Positions 9,001 to 16,930 of a DNA stretch of 64,000 nucleotides are shown piece by piece. The position numbers and the translations under genes are program-made. This DNA is from Planktothrix paucivesiculata PCC 9631. GTDB lineage: Bacteria; Cyanobacteriota; Cyanobacteriia; Cyanobacteriales; Microcoleaceae. Every line of letters begins with the position of its first letter. Within the stretch, counting starts at the first letter, position 1. The notes beneath the pieces were generated by a model. It was not told the origin of the DNA. It did no database searches and saw nothing but the letters and a program-made list of their open reading frames with translations. The stretch covers positions 74,700-138,699 of the forward strand of contig NZ_LR735022.1 of NCBI RefSeq assembly GCF_900009265.2, written 5' to 3'.

Positions 9001-10589
9001 TATTTAATGCCCATATCAGACACTGGAAAGAACACGTTAAGGCAACTTTTACCCCTTTGCTGGAGGGAATTCAAAGCGGGCTAGAAACCGGAAATATAGA
9101 CTGGGCTGGCTACAATGCTTTTTATTATTGTGACCATATATTTTTTGCAGGTGAACCGCTAGACTGGGTGTATCCTAAGCAAGTGCAACATCTGGAGTTA
9201 ATGCTGAAAATTAAACAAGAAATGCACAGTGCTTATATAAAAGTCGGGATAGTAATGGTTTTAAAATTACTCAATGCTCCGCCTGAATCCTATCAGATTA
9301 AGGGCGAATTATTGAACGAAGAAGAAAATTTACAGAAATTAATTGCAGCTAATCAAGCGACGTTTATTTTTTCAGCTTATTTATTCAAAACAATTCGCTT
9401 TTATTTGTTTAAAGATTACCAAGAATCGGTAACAAATGCCTGTTTAGCCGAAAAATATGAAGAAGGCGTAATGGGTTTAATGACAACTGCCGAACTTAAT
9501 TTTTATTATTCTTTGGCTCTCCTGGGTCAATGTCCCGAAGTTTCTGAAAGTCAACAAATAAAATCCTTAGAAAAAGTGATAAACAATCAGAAAAAAATGC
9601 AGGATTGGGCGCTCAATGGGCCGATGAATTATCAACACAAATACGATTTAGTAGAAGCCGAGAAAGCGCGGGTTTTGGGGCAAAAAGACAAAGCTATGGA
9701 TGATTACGAGCAAGCGATTCAAGGAGCCACATTGCAGGGATACATCCAAGAAGAAGCCTTAGCTAATGAACTAGCGGCAGAGTTTCATCTATCTTTGGGC
9801 AGACAGAAGATTGCTAAAACCTATATGACCAATGCCTACTATGGTTATATCCGATGGGGAGCCGCATCGAAAGTCAAAGATTTAGAAGCACGATATCCGC
9901 AGTTACTCACCGATATCCTGAATCAGAAATTGAGGGAAAATCCAGATAAAACAATGATCCAGACGATGCAGGGAACCCTGAATTCTAGCGGAGCCGGAAT
10001 TTCAGAGTTTCTGGACTTAGCAACAGTAATCAAAGCATCTCAGGCGATTTCTGGGGAAATTGTTCTGGCTAACTTGCTTGATCAGTTAATGAAAATTCTG
10101 ATAGAAAATGCGGGGGCGGAAACTGGCTCGTTGATTCTATCAAAGAATGGGAAATTTTTCATAGAAGCAGTGGGTAATAAAGATCAAGTGCAAGTGCTGC
10201 AATCTCTGCCCGTATCCACGAGCCAGCATTTACCTGTGTCAATTCTTAATTACGTCGCTAGAACTCAAAAAGATGTTCTTTTAAACAATGCCAGTCGCGA
10301 GGGAACATTTAACACTGACCCCTACATTAGTCAACATCAAACCCAATCGATTCTGTGTGTGCCGATTGTTTATCAAGGCAAACTTACGGCGATTCTGTAC
10401 CTAGAAAATAACCTAACAGTCGGAGCTTTTACTCAGGATCGGGTGGAAGTATTGCGAATGTTATCAGGACAAGCCGCGATCGCCCTAGAAAATGCCAACC
10501 TCTATCAGACCTTAGAAGTCAAAGTAGAAGAACAAACCGAAGAATTAAAAGCCAAAAATACCAGCCTAGAAATACCCAATCTATGTTAA
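6033..10589 (+). CDS. Ser/Thr kinase-AAA ATPase-GAF protein, C-terminally truncated
   Basis: This 1518-residue signalling protein has three parts. Residues 1-270 are a protein kinase domain with the catalytic loop HKDIKPQN (127-134), an activation segment starting DFS rather than DFG, and SPEQTGRMN. Residues about 295-600 are an AAA/MalT-like ATPase with Walker A GYSGIGKT (329-336) and Walker B VVFLDDLQWAD. A long helical, TPR-like region runs to about 1320. A GAF domain lies at about 1335-1490, followed by the start of a coiled coil (KVEEQTEELKAKNTSLE). In cyanobacteria this architecture usually continues into a histidine kinase. Here the protein ends IPNLC at a stop and a tnpB relic begins at once, so the output module was probably lost. 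Kinase and ATPase parts look intact. Confidence 0.9.
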   Translation: MTMDLAGYQFVETLHIGVRTFVYRARKESEISSVIIKTLKAEYPTLSDITHLRREYQILHSLNAENIIKAISLESYKNGLALILEDSGAQSLDNWIKGKKLPLVQFLSLALQLVCALAELHQHNIIHKDIKPQNIIINPITEKVQLIDFSIASRLGQENTALSHPDLLEGTLAYMSPEQTGRMNRSIDYRTDFYSLGITFYEMLTGELPFNHTDPLELVHSHIAKTPISPHELNPEIPPQISAMVMKLLAKNAEDRYQSAEGLKFDLETCLINLKVNGSISNFVAGSADKARQLNIPQKLYGRDREVTILLKTFDRVASGTTELMLVSGYSGIGKTVLVNEVHKPIVRQRGYFIAGKFDQFKHNIPYASLIQAFQSLIQQLLTESEAEIQIWKQKLLGVLGINGQIIIDVIPEVELIIGKQPPVKQLWPTESQNRFSRVFKQFISVFTTFEHPLVVFLDDLQWADSASLKLIELLITDSDSEYLLIIGAYRDNEVFPTHPTIQTIDKIQQTGAKVNHIVLSPLQLVHVTELIDDTLNKEALKPESLSAKTQNFASLLFNKTQGNAFFLTQLIKTLYQEDLLVYDLYSGEWQWNIEHIQAIGITDYNVVELIARNIRKLSPETQKVIKLAACIGNTFNLDVLAIVNQKSGLLTAAHLWSALQAGLILPLGNEYKILLAFNPEESADITLTDVKVDYKFLHDRVQQAAYSLIPDEQKKQTHLRIGQLLLHSTTPQEQKENIFALVNQLNYGIELLKTQAEKYELAQLNLIAGQKAKAATAYESAVKYLNLGIGILASDSWETNYDLTFDLYIEAMATEFLNINFEQAKLLSEVVLKHAKTVLGRVKVYELQVQFYIAQNQMQPALEAGLQALEMLGISLSKEPPSQMNPEDLANLPEMTAPDQLAAMELLMLIAPPTYFGAPAIFPQVPYTMIALSIQYGNSPLASIGYGFYAMILCGSSATINSGYQFGQLAVKLLDQFDARPHKAQITTIFNAHIRHWKEHVKATFTPLLEGIQSGLETGNIDWAGYNAFYYCDHIFFAGEPLDWVYPKQVQHLELMLKIKQEMHSAYIKVGIVMVLKLLNAPPESYQIKGELLNEEENLQKLIAANQATFIFSAYLFKTIRFYLFKDYQESVTNACLAEKYEEGVMGLMTTAELNFYYSLALLGQCPEVSESQQIKSLEKVINNQKKMQDWALNGPMNYQHKYDLVEAEKARVLGQKDKAMDDYEQAIQGATLQGYIQEEALANELAAEFHLSLGRQKIAKTYMTNAYYGYIRWGAASKVKDLEARYPQLLTDILNQKLRENPDKTMIQTMQGTLNSSGAGISEFLDLATVIKASQAISGEIVLANLLDQLMKILIENAGAETGSLILSKNGKFFIEAVGNKDQVQVLQSLPVSTSQHLPVSILNYVARTQKDVLLNNASREGTFNTDPYISQHQTQSILCVPIVYQGKLTAILYLENNLTVGAFTQDRVEVLRMLSGQAAIALENANLYQTLEVKVEEQTEELKAKNTSLEIPNLC

Positions 10590-10599
10590 TATAAGGTAG

Positions 10600-10722
10600 G
10601 TCGAAAAAAGTAGATTTCCATGATAATTCCGGAAATAAAATTAAAGGTAAACCCAATCAATACAAAGCGATTGATCAAGCAATTCGCACAACCCATTGCG
10701 GTTTTGTCCGTTTCAGCTTGAA
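10600..10722 (+). pseudogene. TnpB N-terminal relic behind the kinase gene
   Basis: From ATG 10620 the frame reads MIIPEIKLK. The next frame then reads KIKGKPNQYKAIDQAIRTT and HCGFVRF. This matches the usual TnpB start (family pattern KGKPNQYKAIDEAIRT..QFVRN). A one-base deletion in the aaa run and a short insertion near 10700 separate the pieces. Everything after about residue 35 of TnpB is gone. It is therefore the left end of a deleted IS200/IS605-type element, placed exactly where the kinase gene loses its expected C-terminal module. Confidence 0.6.
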
Positions 10723-10808
10723 GATATCCGCCTAACTGCCGTATTTGTCTTTGGATCTTTGTGGTTAAATTAGGCTTAATCCTTTTAAATCAGGTAGATT
10801 TTGAATCT

Positions 10809-11939
10809 ATGTCACAATCCTATCCCCCCAATCCCGGTTCCAATCGCCACTTGGATGAGATTATCGCCATTATTGTTGCCCTGACAACAATCGGGACAAT
10901 TCTGTTTTGGACTTTAAGTCACCCCAACCGAAAATTAGTTCTCAACCCCGACCTAAACTCCCCCCAAACCCAAACCCAAACCCAAACCCAAACCCAAACC
11001 CCGACCGCTAATTCCAGCGTTGCCCCAATCCCGGAAGATTCCCTTCCCGATGAGATTTCTCCTCTGTCCCAAACCCCTAACCCAGCCCTAACAACCCCTA
11101 TTTCACCGACCTCCAAGGTGAAGCCATCTCAATCGGCTATTTTGGGGTTAGGCTTTTTAACCCTAGGACAGAAACCGATTCAACCTTCCCCTGAGTCCCA
11201 AGTTATCCCCGCCACCCAGTCCCAGAACACAACTCCCACAAAAACTGCTTGTTCGCTTCCAACTTCGGGAGTAGAGGTCTGTGCAACAACTCCACCTTCT
11301 GCGATCGCCTCATCCTCTAACCCAACTCCACCTTCTGCGATCGCCTCATCTTCTACTGCGACCGAATCCCATTGGGCTGCTCCATTTATCGTGTATTTGA
11401 TTAATAAAAATACTGTTAAATCAGATCAAAAACAGTTTCAACCGGATGAAAAAATTACCCGGGAACAATTTGCCACCGAACTGCAAAACGCCTTTAATCT
11501 TGAACCCGAACAACCAGCTATTGAATTTAAAGATATTCCCCAAAACTCGGCAACTAAATCCGATCTGAAATCCGCTAATCAATCGGGTTTTTTAGCGGGA
11601 TATCCCCAGGATATATTTAAACCCGAACAGGAAATTCCTCGGGTTCAAGTGTTAGTGGCTTTAGCCAGTGGGTTAGGCTTAAAACCTGCGACTAATGCCC
11701 AAGAAACAGTAAAACTATTTAAGGATGCGGATCAAATTCCCCCCTGGGCAATTGAGGGTGTAGCCGCGGCAACAGAAGCCGGATTAGTGGTTAATTATCC
11801 TGATAAAAACACCCTAAATCCTAACCAATCGGCGACTTACGGAGAAGTTTCATCGATGATTTACCAAGGGTTAGTCTATCAAAAAAAAGCCGAACCCATT
11901 TCTTCCGATTATCTGGTAAAACCCGTTCAACAAAAATAG
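10809..11939 (+). CDS. SLH-domain protein with Pro/Thr/Gln-rich linker
   Basis: This 376-residue protein uses ATG 10809; an upstream in-frame GTG at 10761 adds only non-conserved residues. One membrane helix (IIAIIVALTTIGTILFWTL, about residues 17-36) anchors it. A low-complexity linker follows, with a (QT)n run, a duplicated TPPSAIASSS unit and many prolines (about 45-190). The C-terminal 170 residues hold two to three S-layer-homology-like units (FQPDEKITREQFATELQNAF, FKDIP, GFLAGYPQDIFKPEQEIPRVQVLVAL, FKDADQIPPWAIEGVAAATEAGLV). SLH modules bind secondary cell-wall polymers or peptidoglycan, so the domain is probably periplasmic. Confidence 0.8.
   Translation: MSQSYPPNPGSNRHLDEIIAIIVALTTIGTILFWTLSHPNRKLVLNPDLNSPQTQTQTQTQTQTPTANSSVAPIPEDSLPDEISPLSQTPNPALTTPISPTSKVKPSQSAILGLGFLTLGQKPIQPSPESQVIPATQSQNTTPTKTACSLPTSGVEVCATTPPSAIASSSNPTPPSAIASSSTATESHWAAPFIVYLINKNTVKSDQKQFQPDEKITREQFATELQNAFNLEPEQPAIEFKDIPQNSATKSDLKSANQSGFLAGYPQDIFKPEQEIPRVQVLVALASGLGLKPATNAQETVKLFKDADQIPPWAIEGVAAATEAGLVVNYPDKNTLNPNQSATYGEVSSMIYQGLVYQKKAEPISSDYLVKPVQQK
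10961..11001 (+). repeat. CCCAAA hexamer tandem repeat
   Basis: About six copies of CCCAAA encode the alternating Gln-Thr tract of the SLH protein linker. Slippage at this repeat would change linker length in steps of two residues without breaking the frame. Confidence 0.85.
11289..11355 (+). repeat. 36-bp in-frame duplication carrying HIP1 sites
   Basis: Two near-identical copies (11289-11319 and 11325-11355, offset 36 bp) each contain GCGATCGC and encode TPPSAIASSS. The octamer is highly over-represented in cyanobacteria; here it has been duplicated as part of coding sequence. Confidence 0.8.
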
Positions 11940-12025
11940 TTTTCTAGCAGTCGTGGCGGTCGCTTAGGAGATTAATAGATATTCTAATAGAGGGTGAAAT
12001 CTCTTCTCTCCTTGGTCTTTTTTGC

Positions 12026-12484
12026 CTATTCCCTGCCATCGCTTTCACATTCTTTTTTTGTGACTTGATGCCGATAACGAAACATATCTTGTAAACGACT
12101 ATTCACCCAATTTTGTAATATTTGTTCTGCTAATGTTCCTCCGGGTAGGGAAAATGCGATCGCATCGGTTAGACGAGTATGACCATTTTCTGCTACAAAT
12201 TGATGTCGATGTACCCAACTTTTAACCATTCCTTCTTGTAGTTCGTCGGTAAATAATTCATAGAGTTTATATTCAGTATGAACCGCAACCCATCGCACCG
12301 ACATTAACCCGAATCCTATCCTAAATTCAGAAATTGCCCCTATTTCTAACCCTCCTTCCCGACGGAGGATTTCTACTGGTTGCCAAGGGGGAGTTAAAAC
12401 TTGCAAAATATCGGGGCGGGTATGGAATTCCCAAACTACTTCTACGGGGGCATGAATAATCGAAGAATATTTAAAGTGTTGCAT
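12026..12484 (-). CDS. SRPBCC (START/Bet v1-like) family protein
   Basis: This 152-residue soluble protein has the SRPBCC pattern: an N-terminal strand with SSIIHAPVEVVWEFHTRPDILQVLTPPW, a middle strand region (GLMSVRWVAVHTEYKLYELFTDEL), and the C-terminal long helix (LAEQILQNWVNSRLQDMFRYRHQVTKK). These domains form a deep hydrophobic pocket for lipids or polyketides. Cyanobacterial members of this type are often annotated as cyclase or coenzyme Q-binding homologues without known substrate. It is transcribed alone, convergent with the SLH gene and divergent from the HEAT protein gene. Confidence 0.75.
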   Translation of the reverse strand: MQHFKYSSIIHAPVEVVWEFHTRPDILQVLTPPWQPVEILRREGGLEIGAISEFRIGFGLMSVRWVAVHTEYKLYELFTDELQEGMVKSWVHRHQFVAENGHTRLTDAIAFSLPGGTLAEQILQNWVNSRLQDMFRYRHQVTKKECESDGRE

Positions 12485-12623
12485 AACGTTATAAAATCAA
12501 GATTAGAGCAACAGATTATCATTTATCAGTATAAGCGTCAATTATTAACTATTCATCAATTAACTCAAAAATTCTTGACATAAAAACTCAAAGAATCTTA
12601 CCCATTACCGCTTTAAAAAAAAT

Positions 12624-13889
12624 ATGGACAACTTAGAGATTGATTTTTCAGAACAGGAACCCGAAGCATTATTAAATAATATTTTAACTCAGTTAGAACA
12701 GGGAGATTTTCAACAACGATGGGAAATTAGTAAGATTTTACCCGGTTTAGGCACAATTGCCCTAGAGCCACTGCTTAATATTTTACAAGATGAAACGGCT
12801 GATGTAGAAATGCGTTGGTTTGTAGCTCGAATTTTAGGAAATTTTAAATCAGAATTAATTATTGAACCTTTAATTAATCTACTGAAAAATTCTCAATCTG
12901 AACCAACAGAAGCAGAAATATCCCTTCAAGAAATTACTACAGTTACCTTAGCGGGTTTAGGAATTACCGCGATCGCACCTTTAACTGAATTATTAGAAAA
13001 ACCCGATTCTAAATTGTTAGCAACCCAAACCCTAGCTCAAATTCGTCATTCTGAAACTATTACCCCTTTATTAACCGTTGTTGATGATCCAAATTCTCAA
13101 ATTAGAGCGATCGCTATTGAAGCATTAGGCAGTTTTCATGATCCTAGAGTTATCCCGATTTTATTAGCAGGTTTAAATGATCCCGTTGCTGAGGTAAGAA
13201 AACAAGCCGTAACTGGATTAGGAGTGCGATTAGATTTATTAGAAAATATCAATTTAGTCGAAAAACTTAAACCCTTATTATGGGATATTCGACCCGAAGT
13301 TTGTCAACAAACTCAACTCGCATTAGCCCGTTTAAAAACCGATGAAGCCGCCACCGCATTATTTGAACAGGTACAATCTTCAAGTGTTCCCCTTTCCTTA
13401 AAAATAGATGGGGTTCGCGCCTTGGGATGGATTGAAACCTCAAAAAGTTTAGATTATTTACAGGAAATTCAATTCAATCTAAATTCCACCCCAGCAACAA
13501 TAGAAGAAATTACCCTAATCCAAGAAATTATTCAGGGTATAGGACGGATTGAAACCGTAGATTTAAAAGAAAAAGCTACTCAAATTCTGACCGATTTCAT
13601 TAATAGTAATCATCCCGCAATTTCTGATGATAAAATTAAACAATTGACTATATTTGGATTAGGAAAATTAGGATCAATAACTGCAATTCCTCCTTTAATT
13701 AACCTCTTGGTTGATCCTAATCCCTCGGTACGCTTCCATTGTATTTCAGCTTTAAAACAAATTGAACCAGAACAAACCTATCAACATTTACAAAATTTGT
13801 CCCAGCAAGAAAATATTAGTTCTGATATTAAACAGGCAGTTCTCATGGCTTTATCAGAAATTTGTAGGGGCGGGTTCATCGAGATTTAG
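12624..13889 (+). CDS. HEAT-repeat protein
   Basis: This 421-residue all-helical protein is built of about ten PBS-lyase-type HEAT repeats, seen as recurring patterns such as IAPLTELLEKPDSKLLATQTLAQI, IRAIAIEALGSFHDPRVIPILLAGL, VRKQAVTGLGVR and TAIPPLINLLVDPNPSVRFHCISAL. It has no membrane segment or catalytic domain. In cyanobacteria such repeats occur in phycobilin lyases (CpcE/F type) and in many scaffold proteins. No phycobilisome gene is nearby, so a lyase role is not supported and a scaffold is the cautious call. Confidence 0.8.
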   Translation: MDNLEIDFSEQEPEALLNNILTQLEQGDFQQRWEISKILPGLGTIALEPLLNILQDETADVEMRWFVARILGNFKSELIIEPLINLLKNSQSEPTEAEISLQEITTVTLAGLGITAIAPLTELLEKPDSKLLATQTLAQIRHSETITPLLTVVDDPNSQIRAIAIEALGSFHDPRVIPILLAGLNDPVAEVRKQAVTGLGVRLDLLENINLVEKLKPLLWDIRPEVCQQTQLALARLKTDEAATALFEQVQSSSVPLSLKIDGVRALGWIETSKSLDYLQEIQFNLNSTPATIEEITLIQEIIQGIGRIETVDLKEKATQILTDFINSNHPAISDDKIKQLTIFGLGKLGSITAIPPLINLLVDPNPSVRFHCISALKQIEPEQTYQHLQNLSQQENISSDIKQAVLMALSEICRGGFIEI

Positions 13890-13925
13890 GTGATTAACAA
13901 AGATCTAAAAGAACCCCCCCGTACC

Positions 13926-14070
13926 TGAAATCAGTCATCGGTTACCAGTTATCAGTGTAAATGATTAATGATAAATGTTTACCCATAACTTTTTACGGTC
14001 TACTGTTTACTGTTTACTGTTTACTAATGACTAATAACTGTTTACTGATGACGGATAACTGATAACTGTA
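13926..14070. repeat. short degenerate repeats upstream of ntcB
   Basis: The stretch is made of overlapping copies of words such as ttactgtttac, taactgataac and cagttatcag. Such simple repeats are common between genes in filamentous cyanobacteria. They fill most of the ntcB upstream region. I could not find a clean NtcA box (GTA-N8-TAC) in it. Confidence 0.7.
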
Positions 14071-14073
14071 TTT

Positions 14074-15078
14074 ATGCGTTTAGAGCAACTACAATCTTTT
14101 CTGTCCGTTGCTGAGACCGGAAGTTTTCAACAAGCAGCACGGAAATTGGGTCTGACTCAATCAACAATTAGTAGACAAGTCCAAGGACTAGAAGAAGAAC
14201 TGGGTTTACCCTTGTTTCATCGCACGGCGCAAGTTAAATTAACAATTGGAGGTGAACGTTTTTGGCCCTATGCTCGCAAAATTTGCCAAACTTGGGAGAG
14301 TGCTAAAGAAGAACTAGCATCTTTATTAATGGGAAAACAACCGGAACTCTGTGTGGCGGTAATTCATTCGGTTTGTTCCTCCTATTTGCCTCCGGTTTTA
14401 CAGAAGTTTTGTTATGCTTATCCAGAGGTTCAGTTAAGAGTAACCTCCCTGGGAAGTGATCGGGCTTTAAAAGTTCTTAAAGATGGATTAGTGGATATTG
14501 CTATTATTATGAATAATCGTTCTTTTACTGCTAGTGGAGAACTTTTAGTTGATCTTCTATATCAAGAATCCATTCAAGTATTAATGGCGAGTAACCATCC
14601 TTTAACAAAATATTCTCAAGTTCCTTGGGATGAATTAATTCGTTATCCCCAAGTTGTTTTTAAAGATGGTTATGGAATGCAGCGTTTAGTTCAGGAAAAC
14701 TTTACTAAAGCCGGAGCAAAATTAAATGCCGTTTTAGAGTTAAATACATTAGATGGGTTTCGTGGAGTCATTCGTCAAGGAGAACTGATTGCTTTGTTAC
14801 CCTATTCTGCCTTAATAGAAGCCCGAAGTGATACCAGTTTGGCTATTAGAGGGTTAGCACCCATAACCCTTAAACATCCTAAAAATTCTGCTTCATCCGA
14901 GTTGGTTTCTGGGGATATAGATACAAATTGGACTCGTGAAGTGGTAATTGTAACCACACCAGATCGAATGCAAATTCCTCCGATCGCCTATTTTTGGCAA
15001 TTAGTTCATGATTGTATTCCCGCTCAAATTAATGGATCAATTAGTTCTTTAAATCCTCAAATGCCTTTGTTGAAATAA
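14074..15078 (+). CDS. ntcB: LysR-type regulator of nitrate assimilation, NtcB
   Basis: This 334-residue LysR-type regulator has an N-terminal winged helix-turn-helix (MRLEQLQSFLSVAETGSFQQAARKLGLTQSTISRQ, residues 1-60, conserved TQSTISRQVQGLEEELG) and a type 2 periplasmic-binding-like effector domain (about 90-300). The opening MRLEQLQxFLxVAETGSFQQAA matches cyanobacterial NtcB, the activator of nitrate and nitrite assimilation genes. The next two genes, a TrpD-like protein and mobA, accompany ntcB in nitrate gene clusters of several cyanobacteria, which supports the call. The nitrate and nitrite reductase genes themselves are not in this window. The C-terminal 30 residues are a non-conserved tail. 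Confidence 0.85.
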   Translation: MRLEQLQSFLSVAETGSFQQAARKLGLTQSTISRQVQGLEEELGLPLFHRTAQVKLTIGGERFWPYARKICQTWESAKEELASLLMGKQPELCVAVIHSVCSSYLPPVLQKFCYAYPEVQLRVTSLGSDRALKVLKDGLVDIAIIMNNRSFTASGELLVDLLYQESIQVLMASNHPLTKYSQVPWDELIRYPQVVFKDGYGMQRLVQENFTKAGAKLNAVLELNTLDGFRGVIRQGELIALLPYSALIEARSDTSLAIRGLAPITLKHPKNSASSELVSGDIDTNWTREVVIVTTPDRMQIPPIAYFWQLVHDCIPAQINGSISSLNPQMPLLK

Positions 15079-15131
15079 CTTCAGCGTTGATTGCTATAGT
15101 GGTTGATCTGACAATTTAAAATTTTATAAAC

Positions 15132-16226
15132 ATGAGTGATCGATTTAGAGACTTACTTCGTCAAGTGGGCAGTGGTACCCATACCAGTGAAGCCTTAACT
15201 CGTTCTCAGGCCGCCGAAGCCATGAGATTAATGTTATTAGAAGCCGCAACTCCGGCTCAAATTGGTGCATTTTTGATCGCCCACCGTATCCGACGCCCGA
15301 CGGGGGAAGAATTGGCTGGAATGTTAGATGCCTATGAAGAAATTGGCCCCCAACTTCAGTCTGTTACTCCGACGCCCTTTATATTGGGGTGTCCCTACGA
15401 TGGTCGGTCTCGCACGGCTCCCATGGCTCCCCTAACGGCTTTAATTTTAGTCACCGCCGGAGTTCCGGTGATTTTACACGGGGGTCAGCGAATGCCCACG
15501 AAGGAGGGAATTCCTTTAATTGAAGTTTGGCAGGGGTTAGGGTTGGACTGGTCTAAATTATCATTAACACAAGTACAAAAGGTCTTGGCTGAATTGGGTT
15601 TAGGGTTTATCTATCTTCCCCAACATTTTTTAGCAGCAGAAAAATTAGTTACCTATCGTCGAGAAATTGGAAAACGTCCCCCCGTAGCAACGATGGAATT
15701 AATCTGGAAACCATATCTAGGGCAAGCAACGCTGGTTTGTGGGTATGTACATCCCCCAACAGAAACCATGTTTAGGGAGGCGTTTCGTTGGCGTGGGGAG
15801 ACGGAATTTATTACGGTTAAAGGGTTAGAAGGCAGTTGTGATTTACCCCGCGATCGCACTTGTATTATTGGGCTACGTCAACCCAGTCAACCCACCCAAA
15901 CCGAGCAAGCAAACCCAATACAACTCGATGATATTTATTTTGAACGATTATTATTACATCCCCGAGATTATGGATTTGAAGGTCGGGAAGTTCCTCTATC
16001 CTCAACTCCCATTTTAATTGAACAAATTCAAAGCGTTTTAACGGGTCAAAGTAGTGAATTTATGAAAGCCGCCCTGTGGAATGGAGGCTTCTATCTCTGG
16101 CGTTCTGGGGTTTGTCAAGATTTAGAATCGGGATTATCCATGGCTGAATCTCTACTCACAAAAGGGAAAGTTCAGGCTAAATTACGGGAACTTCAATATT
16201 ACTTTTTGAATGGAGATTTAAAATGA
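15132..16226 (+). CDS. TrpD2/YbiB-like glycosyltransferase-family-3 protein
   Basis: This 364-residue protein belongs to the anthranilate phosphoribosyltransferase superfamily. The N-terminal helical domain (about 1-75; EAMRLMLLEAATPAQIGAFLIAHRIRRPTGEELAGMLDA) precedes the alpha/beta domain with LILVTAGVPVILHGGQRMPTKEGIPLIEVWQGLG. The classical TrpD loop KHGNR is replaced by LHGGQRM, so it is unlikely to be the tryptophan enzyme. YbiB-type relatives bind nucleic acid. It follows ntcB by 54 bp and overlaps mobA by four bases (ATGA), so it is probably co-transcribed. Its role in nitrate-linked clusters is unknown. Confidence 0.75.
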   Translation: MSDRFRDLLRQVGSGTHTSEALTRSQAAEAMRLMLLEAATPAQIGAFLIAHRIRRPTGEELAGMLDAYEEIGPQLQSVTPTPFILGCPYDGRSRTAPMAPLTALILVTAGVPVILHGGQRMPTKEGIPLIEVWQGLGLDWSKLSLTQVQKVLAELGLGFIYLPQHFLAAEKLVTYRREIGKRPPVATMELIWKPYLGQATLVCGYVHPPTETMFREAFRWRGETEFITVKGLEGSCDLPRDRTCIIGLRQPSQPTQTEQANPIQLDDIYFERLLLHPRDYGFEGREVPLSSTPILIEQIQSVLTGQSSEFMKAALWNGGFYLWRSGVCQDLESGLSMAESLLTKGKVQAKLRELQYYFLNGDLK

Positions 16227-16810
16227 TCGACAAGGATCTTTCCATTGCCGCTTTAATTCTAGTTGGGGGTCAAAGTTCTCGCATGGGTGAGGATAAGGCT
16301 TTTGTTCTTTATGAAGGAAAACCCCTGCTTCAGCGTGTCTATGAAGTGGCGGCCGTCTGTAGCCGGAAAGTATATATTGCCACGCCTTGGCCAAAACGGT
16401 ATGAAACCCTATTGACTGAGGATTACGAAGTAATATTAGAGAGGGAACCAAACCAAGGGCCATTAATCGCCCTATCCCAAGGATTATCCCAAATTCCCTT
16501 TGATTGGATTTGGTTATTAGCCTGTGATTTACCCCGATTAGAACCGTCTATCATTGAACATTGGCAAACCCGTTTAACTGTTGTTCCTGATAGTATTTTA
16601 GCCGTTATTCCTCAAAGTCAGTCCCGTTGGGAACCCCTATGTGGATTTTATCGCCGTTCCGCCTATGACCATTTACAAGGCTTTATGGCTCCCGGTGGCC
16701 GATCGTTTCAACGCTGGTTAAGTCTAATTCCTGTAGAAGCAATTGAGCTATCGGAAGCAGAATCAGAAATGTTATTAAATTGCAATAGACCAGATGACTT
16801 AAAACCTTAA
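16223..16810 (+). CDS. mobA: molybdenum cofactor guanylyltransferase MobA
   Basis: This 195-residue nucleotidyltransferase attaches GMP to molybdopterin. It has the N-terminal signature LILVGGQSSRMGEDKAFV (residues 11-28), the GPLIALSQGL segment, the metal-binding DLPRLEP (about 101-107), and the C-terminal CNRPDDL (about 187-193). Length fits the family. Its start overlaps the previous stop by four bases, indicating translational coupling. Cyanobacterial nitrate reductase uses a bis-MGD cofactor, so placement with ntcB makes biological sense. Confidence 0.92.
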   Translation: MIDKDLSIAALILVGGQSSRMGEDKAFVLYEGKPLLQRVYEVAAVCSRKVYIATPWPKRYETLLTEDYEVILEREPNQGPLIALSQGLSQIPFDWIWLLACDLPRLEPSIIEHWQTRLTVVPDSILAVIPQSQSRWEPLCGFYRRSAYDHLQGFMAPGGRSFQRWLSLIPVEAIELSEAESEMLLNCNRPDDLKP

Positions 16811-16825
16811 AAAATAACTAAATTA

Positions 16826-16906
16826 TTAATTAAATATTGTTATAGCAGGAAACACGGGGAAAAACTTCGGCGTAAGGTTTGCTGAAGTATCAATAAGATA
16901 TCTCAT
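16826..16906 (-). pseudogene. PIN-toxin N-terminal relic
   Basis: On the minus strand, ATG 16906 opens a 26-codon frame starting MRYLIDTS, the typical N-terminus of a PIN-domain RNase toxin with its first catalytic aspartate. The similarity ends after about eight residues and the frame closes at TAA 16826-16828. It lies 24 bp after the antitoxin-like gene, exactly where a toxin partner is expected. The match is short, so this is a suggestive call only. Confidence 0.45.
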
Positions 16907-16930
16907 TCGGTGGGGTTCACGTTCAGGTTG

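Noticed and set aside
10919-11116. Minus-strand frame with VWVWVW repeat
   Set aside because: Mirror of the CCCAAA tract in the SLH gene; not a believable protein.
13926-14073. NtcA-binding site for ntcB
   Set aside because: I looked for GTA-N8-TAC and found only partial matches within simple repeats.
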